NCBI RefSeq assembly: GCF_020532555.1
Contig: NZ_JAJBBR010000004.1
Location: 434,001 to 498,000, forward strand
Reading direction: 5' to 3'
DNA length: 64,000 bases
DNA from: Microvirga lenta
GTDB lineage: Bacteria > Pseudomonadota > Alphaproteobacteria > Rhizobiales > Beijerinckiaceae
A program made the translations under genes and the position numbers. The notes below the pieces were generated by a model. It made no database searches and was not told the DNA's origin. It saw only the letters and a list, made by a program, of their open reading frames with translations. Below are positions 60,563-64,000 of this stretch, piece after piece (positions within the stretch are counted from its first letter, which is position 1; each line of letters begins with the position of its first letter).

Positions 60563-61795
60563 TTGAACGAAGTTTATGACGCGCTCGAGGTTCGCGAGCC
60601 GGCCGAGCGAGAAGCGGATCTTTTCGCCAAGCTGACGGAAGTCCTGAGCCGTGCCGTAGCGGCACCGGCCTATGCTGAGCGACTGCGAGGGCATGATCTA
60701 GCGGCTGTCACGAGTCGTGACGCGCTTGCAACCTTGCCGGTGCTGCGCAAGTCGGAGCTCCCGGCCCTGCAAAGAGCCCAGTTGCCGTTTGGCGGCCTTG
60801 TCCCGGATGGAGCGGGCTCCTTCGGGCGCCTGTTCACGTCCCCTGGACCGATCTTCGAGCCGGAAACGGCGCAACCCGACCCATGGCGGGCCGCGCGCGG
60901 GCTTTATGCGGCGGGATTCCGCAAGGGAGACATCGTTCTCAACACGTTCAGCTATCACCTGACGCCGGGCGGCTTCATCATGGATTCCGGCGCGCGTGCC
61001 CTTGGCTGCGCCGTGATACCGGCCGGTCCGGGAAACACGGAGCAGCAACTCGAGCTTATCGAAGCCTACCGCCCCGCCGCCTATTGCGGCACGCCGGACT
61101 TTCTCAAGATCCTTCTCGACGGAGCCTCCGCTGCCGGAAGGGATATATCCTGCATCAAGCGTGCGCTCGTTTCCGGTGCCGCCTTCCCCAGGTCGTTGCA
61201 GGATGAATTCACCAGCCGGGGCATCGAAGCCTATCAGGCCTATGCCACGGCGGATCTCGGCTTTATCGCCTACGAGACCTCCGCGCGCGACGGTCTCGTC
61301 GTCAATGAGGACCTTATCGTCGAAATCGTGCGCCCCGGCACCGGCGATCCCGTTCCACCGGGCGAGGTCGGAGAAATCGTCGTCACCAGCCTCGATCCCA
61401 ACCATCCGTGGATCCGGTTGGCGCTCGGCGATATGACGGCCGCCATGACAGGGCCTAGCCCGTGCGGTCGCACCAACATGCGGATCAAGGGGTGGATGGG
61501 ACGAGCCGACCAGGCGACCAAGGTGAAGGGCATGTTCGTGCGCCCCGAGCAGGTCGCGGAGATCGGAAGACGGCACCCTGAATTGCGGCGCCTGCGCCTC
61601 GTCGTCAGCCGCGAGGGTGAAACGGACGTCATGACGCTATCGGCGGAGACGGATGCGGCAAGCGAGGATCTGGCCCAAGGCATAGCCGCCTCCGTTCATT
61701 CCATCATGAAGCTGAAAGGGCAGGTCTCCCTCGTTGCCCCCGGCTCTCTGCCGAACGATGGCAAGGTCATCGCCGACGAGCGGCGATACGACTGA
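60563..61795 (+). CDS. PaaK-like AMP-binding protein lacking the ATP-binding loop
   Basis: The 410-residue protein aligns with phenylacetate-CoA ligase-type enzymes (FRKGDIVLNTFSYHLTPGG, GCAVIPAGPGNTEQQLEL, YCGTPDFLKIL, GYIAYE-like LGFIAYETSA, and a C-terminal RADQATKVKGMF hinge). However, the usual phosphate loop SSGTTGKPT is replaced by FTSPGPIFEPE. The protein is also shorter than PaaK (about 430-440). It may bind an acyl group without adenylating it, or use a different loop. It starts at TTG 60563 with GGGGA upstream. It ends the transporter operon. Confidence 0.8.
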   Translation: MNEVYDALEVREPAEREADLFAKLTEVLSRAVAAPAYAERLRGHDLAAVTSRDALATLPVLRKSELPALQRAQLPFGGLVPDGAGSFGRLFTSPGPIFEPETAQPDPWRAARGLYAAGFRKGDIVLNTFSYHLTPGGFIMDSGARALGCAVIPAGPGNTEQQLELIEAYRPAAYCGTPDFLKILLDGASAAGRDISCIKRALVSGAAFPRSLQDEFTSRGIEAYQAYATADLGFIAYETSARDGLVVNEDLIVEIVRPGTGDPVPPGEVGEIVVTSLDPNHPWIRLALGDMTAAMTGPSPCGRTNMRIKGWMGRADQATKVKGMFVRPEQVAEIGRRHPELRRLRLVVSREGETDVMTLSAETDAASEDLAQGIAASVHSIMKLKGQVSLVAPGSLPNDGKVIADERRYD

Positions 61796-61805
61796 CCCGC
61801 GAGCC

Positions 61806-62435
61806 CTAGTACCGTTCGCCCGTCAGGCGGGACAGCGTTCTCGGGCTCGGCTCGACGAGCACATCCACCCGGCGGCCATCTGGAAGCTCGATGGTGCGGA
61901 GGCTCATCACCTCGAGCCCTGAATCGATGGCATCCCGAATTCTTGCGGATCGGATGCTGTCTCGGCTGGGACGGGTTGCCGATTGCACGCGCGATTTGGC
62001 ACTGGCGCGGCTGGCCGTAGTGGCCTTGCTGCGCTTGGCGGCCAGCGCCTTTGACTTGGACGAGGACCGCTTGCGAGATGCGGTTGCAGCCTTGCGCCGC
62101 GGCTCCGCTTGCGCCGCAGCCGTTTCCTCGGCCTTGCGGGAGGGCTGACGTACCTTCGCACTCTCCTTGGGTGCCTCCGGAAGCGCTTCGGGCGCTGCTT
62201 CCTTCGGCTCGGATGCTACGCTCGTCGGCGGAGCCGGAGGACTGGCCGCTTGTGGACGCTTGGGAACAGGATCTGGGTTGGGCATTGCCGGTGAGGCCGG
62301 AGCTAGAGGGGCGGGCCCGGTATCCGACGGAGGATCGACCCAGCGGCGTTCCTCCTGCGAAAGGGCTGCCGGTGAGCCTGTCACCAGAGCCAGGAATGGA
62401 ATGCTCCCCAGAATATGTTTCCAAGTGCCTCTCAT
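61806..62435 (-). CDS. Hypothetical secreted Pro/Ala/Lys-rich protein
   Basis: The 209-residue product has a signal peptide (about 1-26, PAALSQ), a Pro/Ala-rich stretch (about 35-75) and a strongly basic Lys/Arg/Ser/Ala-rich stretch (about 90-155). A short ordered C-terminus (about 160-209) includes MSLRTIELPDGRRVDVLVEP. No family was recognised. The basic middle resembles histone-like tails and could bind peptidoglycan, polysaccharide or nucleic acid. Coding is supported by the good signal peptide and a structured C-terminal segment, but is not certain. Confidence 0.6.
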   Translation of the reverse strand: MRGTWKHILGSIPFLALVTGSPAALSQEERRWVDPPSDTGPAPLAPASPAMPNPDPVPKRPQAASPPAPPTSVASEPKEAAPEALPEAPKESAKVRQPSRKAEETAAAQAEPRRKAATASRKRSSSKSKALAAKRSKATTASRASAKSRVQSATRPSRDSIRSARIRDAIDSGLEVMSLRTIELPDGRRVDVLVEPSPRTLSRLTGERY

Positions 62436-62776
62436 GACGCTCTCCCCTCGCTAGGACCTTGGAAAGGAACGCTTGTGCAGTCCTTCCTGGTTCCAAGCCT
62501 CCGTTGCCGCACGGCTTGGCTCCAAAGCCGAGGCCTGGAGAAAGAGGAGGTGCGCAGGCGCTGCGGAACAGCTCTCGCGCACAGCGGTTCTTAAGGAAGG
62601 AATCGGCGAAATCTCAGTCACTTATGCGCGGAGGCCTGCAAGGAGCATCGTCGCACCCGTTCAGCGGTATGGCTTCTCCAGGGAGCTTCATGTGCACCGG
62701 AGCGTTAGTTGCCTGAGACCAGAAATGCCAATGTTCGCGGGCCTCTTGGCCCGACAATCGCTTACACAATGTTGTG
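62436..62776. other. Non-coding stretch without recognised features
   Basis: This 340-base stretch between the secreted protein and the small membrane protein shows no convincing gene. Open frames here have no family character. A six-base hairpin CGGGCC/GGCCCG at 62738-62753 is the only clear structure. It must contain the promoters of both divergent genes. Confidence 0.5.
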
Positions 62777-63160
62777 ATGGAGAGTCACTTGGCCAATCAC
62801 TCGGATCTTCCTCCAACCCATACCATCAAACCTATGGAGCCGCCGCCTGCTTCGGAGCGACCCACCTCTGCCATGCTCAAGGGAGACATCGACAGCGGCC
62901 GAACCGGCGACAAGAATCCCGTCTTCGATCCAGGTCTGTCACCGCTCGGCACGGATGACGAAGCCGCCGGCACACCCCCTAGCGCGCGCCGTATTGCCAT
63001 AGCGCGGCACTATGAGAATCTCGAGCGCTGGATGAGAGGGGGCTGGAAGGCCGGAGCGACTCACAACAAGCACGATGGCTTTCCGGTCGTTTTCGTCAGT
63101 TTCATCGGTGTCGTCGGCTTGATCCTGATGTTCGGAATCTGGGCTGCCAGAGTCGGCTGA
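62777..63160 (+). CDS. Small hypothetical membrane protein with one C-terminal helix
   Basis: The 127-residue product has a hydrophilic N-terminal part with a conserved-looking GRTGDKNPVFDPGLSPLGTDDE, and one transmembrane helix near the C-terminus (about 103-124, VVFVSFIGVVGLILMFGIWA). I recall similar proteins in Methylobacteriaceae, but not with certainty. The start is unclear: the ATG at 62777 lacks a ribosome site, and an ATG at 62834 would give a 108-residue form. No function assigned. Confidence 0.6.
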   Translation: MESHLANHSDLPPTHTIKPMEPPPASERPTSAMLKGDIDSGRTGDKNPVFDPGLSPLGTDDEAAGTPPSARRIAIARHYENLERWMRGGWKAGATHNKHDGFPVVFVSFIGVVGLILMFGIWAARVG

Positions 63161-63363
63161 TGGCTCAACAGGTCCTGGCGCAACGGCAAGAGGAGTAGCT
63201 CTGGCCAAGAAAGCAAGGACTCGGACGCGGTAATCCGTCATGCAGGCCGACGGGCCCGTGACCGGACCGAACTTGGACGGATAGAAAGCGTTGACTTCTA
63301 ACGCACTAGAGAAGGCTTCACGCGGACCATTGCGTAAGCCGGGCTCTCGGTCTGGCCGCTCCT

Positions 63364-64000
63364 ATGAGACTAGAAATGGAGTCCGAAACCGCAGGACGTG
63401 TAAACTGGCCTTACGGCAACAGCCAAACAGCCGCGCTGATCCGTGACTTCGATTGGTCGCGGACCTCCCTGGGGAATATCGAGACTTGGTCTCAGGCCTT
63501 GAAGACCGTCGTCGATCTCATCCTTGTCTCCTGCTTTCCGATGGTGGTGCTCTGGGGCAGGGATCTGATCCAGATCTACAACGACGGCTATATCGGAATC
63601 GCAGGAGATCGGCACCCGGAGGCCATGGGACAGGCCGCACGCAGCTATTGGCCTGACACGTGGCACATCAATGCATCCATCTGCGACCGCGTTCTCCAAG
63701 GCGAGACGATCTCGCTTGCAGGGCAGTCGATTCTCGAGGCCCATGACAGGTCTCGGGCAGAGAATTCCTTCACCCTTTGCTACAATCCGCTTAGAGGTGT
63801 GGCGGGCGGTATTGAAGGGCTGCTCCTCACGGTCATAGGAACTCCTTCGGATTATGTGGTGGAGAGCGGCCTGTGGGAGGGGGAGGGGCGCTATCGCCAG
63901 ATCTCCGAAGCGTTGCCTCAGATCGTCTGGTCGAGCGACGCCAGCGGCAATGTCGATTTCTTCAACTCGCGCTGGTTCGCTTATACGGGCTTGCGAGGAG
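63364..64000 (+). CDS. PAS-containing sensor protein, C-terminus cut by window edge (probable histidine kinase)
   Basis: The visible 212 residues open with the N-terminal region common to alphaproteobacterial PAS kinases: IRDFDWSRTSLGNIETWSQ, FPMVVLWGRDLIQIYNDGYI and RHPEAMGQAARSYWPD. A second PAS domain starts near residue 178 (YRQISEALPQIVWSSDASG, then VDFFNSRWFAYTG). No membrane helix is seen, so it is likely cytosolic. The kinase domain (HisKA or HWE type) lies beyond the window. The ATG at 63364 is used; an in-frame ATG at 63376 is possible. The 203 bases before it show no gene. Confidence 0.8.
   Translation, partial: MRLEMESETAGRVNWPYGNSQTAALIRDFDWSRTSLGNIETWSQALKTVVDLILVSCFPMVVLWGRDLIQIYNDGYIGIAGDRHPEAMGQAARSYWPDTWHINASICDRVLQGETISLAGQSILEAHDRSRAENSFTLCYNPLRGVAGGIEGLLLTVIGTPSDYVVESGLWEGEGRYRQISEALPQIVWSSDASGNVDFFNSRWFAYTGLRG

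Noticed and set aside
62459-62958. Overlapping plus-strand open frames of 85 and 161 codons in the gap before the small membrane protein
   Set aside because: No ribosome site, no signal or domain, and composition unlike the neighbouring genes.

Overview
The window is GC-rich (roughly 63-66%), densely coded DNA from an alphaproteobacterium, most likely order Hyphomicrobiales (Rhizobiales), perhaps a Microvirga/Methylobacterium-like soil or plant bacterium. That placement is inferred from the bcsN-type cellulose operon, the many ABC/TRAP uptake operons, MurR/RpiR and LacI regulators, and frequent GTG/TTG starts with ATGA-type overlaps. No tRNA, rRNA, IS element, phage gene or CRISPR array was found. 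The strain could not be named from sequence alone.

Region 1 (1-19.2 kb, all minus strand) is the most striking part. A cellulose synthase operon of the bcsN-bcsA-bcsB-bcsZ-TPR type is followed by an eight-gene chemosensory operon: cheW, cheR-TPR, cheW, MCP, hybrid cheA-REC, cheB, a two-receiver histidine kinase and a REC-PAS protein that runs off the left edge. The parts list (two CheWs, CheR with TPRs, CheA with a fused receiver, CheB, no CheY) is that of the Pseudomonas Wsp surface-sensing system, which drives c-di-GMP and cellulose. Here it lies beside a PilZ-containing BcsA, with an unusual output stage in place of a compact WspR.

Region 2 (19.4-27.8 kb) holds a creatininase-family amidohydrolase, an NTF2-like protein and an SDR. 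Next to them is a locus of an AfuA/FbpA-type binding protein, PP2C-like phosphatase, RpiR regulator and NUDIX hydrolase, divergent from its ATPase and double-length permease. I read this as uptake and processing of a phosphorylated compound (inference). Region 3 (28-32.7 kb) has a Bcr/CflA-type efflux pump and a glutarate module: LysR regulator, glutaryl-CoA dehydrogenase and class III CoA-transferase. Region 4 (32.7-38.8 kb) has a TetR-controlled RND pump with a perfect palindromic operator, then a degenerate Fur paralogue and a canonical Zur.

Region 5 (38.9-46.1 kb) is a sugar/polyol operon (ribose-type ABC importer, TIM-barrel isomerase, Gfo/Idh dehydrogenase) with a divergent LacI regulator. 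Region 6 (46.2-53.1 kb) is a TAXI-TRAP importer with a class III aminotransferase and RpiR regulator, divergent from a beta-keto acid cleavage enzyme (BKACE). It looks like a compact amino-acid catabolic locus. Region 7 (53.3-61.8 kb) is a seven-gene operon of acyl-CoA ligase, a full branched-chain-type ABC importer and a PaaK-like protein lacking the ATP-binding loop, with marked RNA hairpins around the binding-protein gene. Region 8 (61.8-64 kb) has two hypothetical proteins and the start of a PAS sensor.

All functional calls come from recognising motifs and family patterns by eye. No database search was run.
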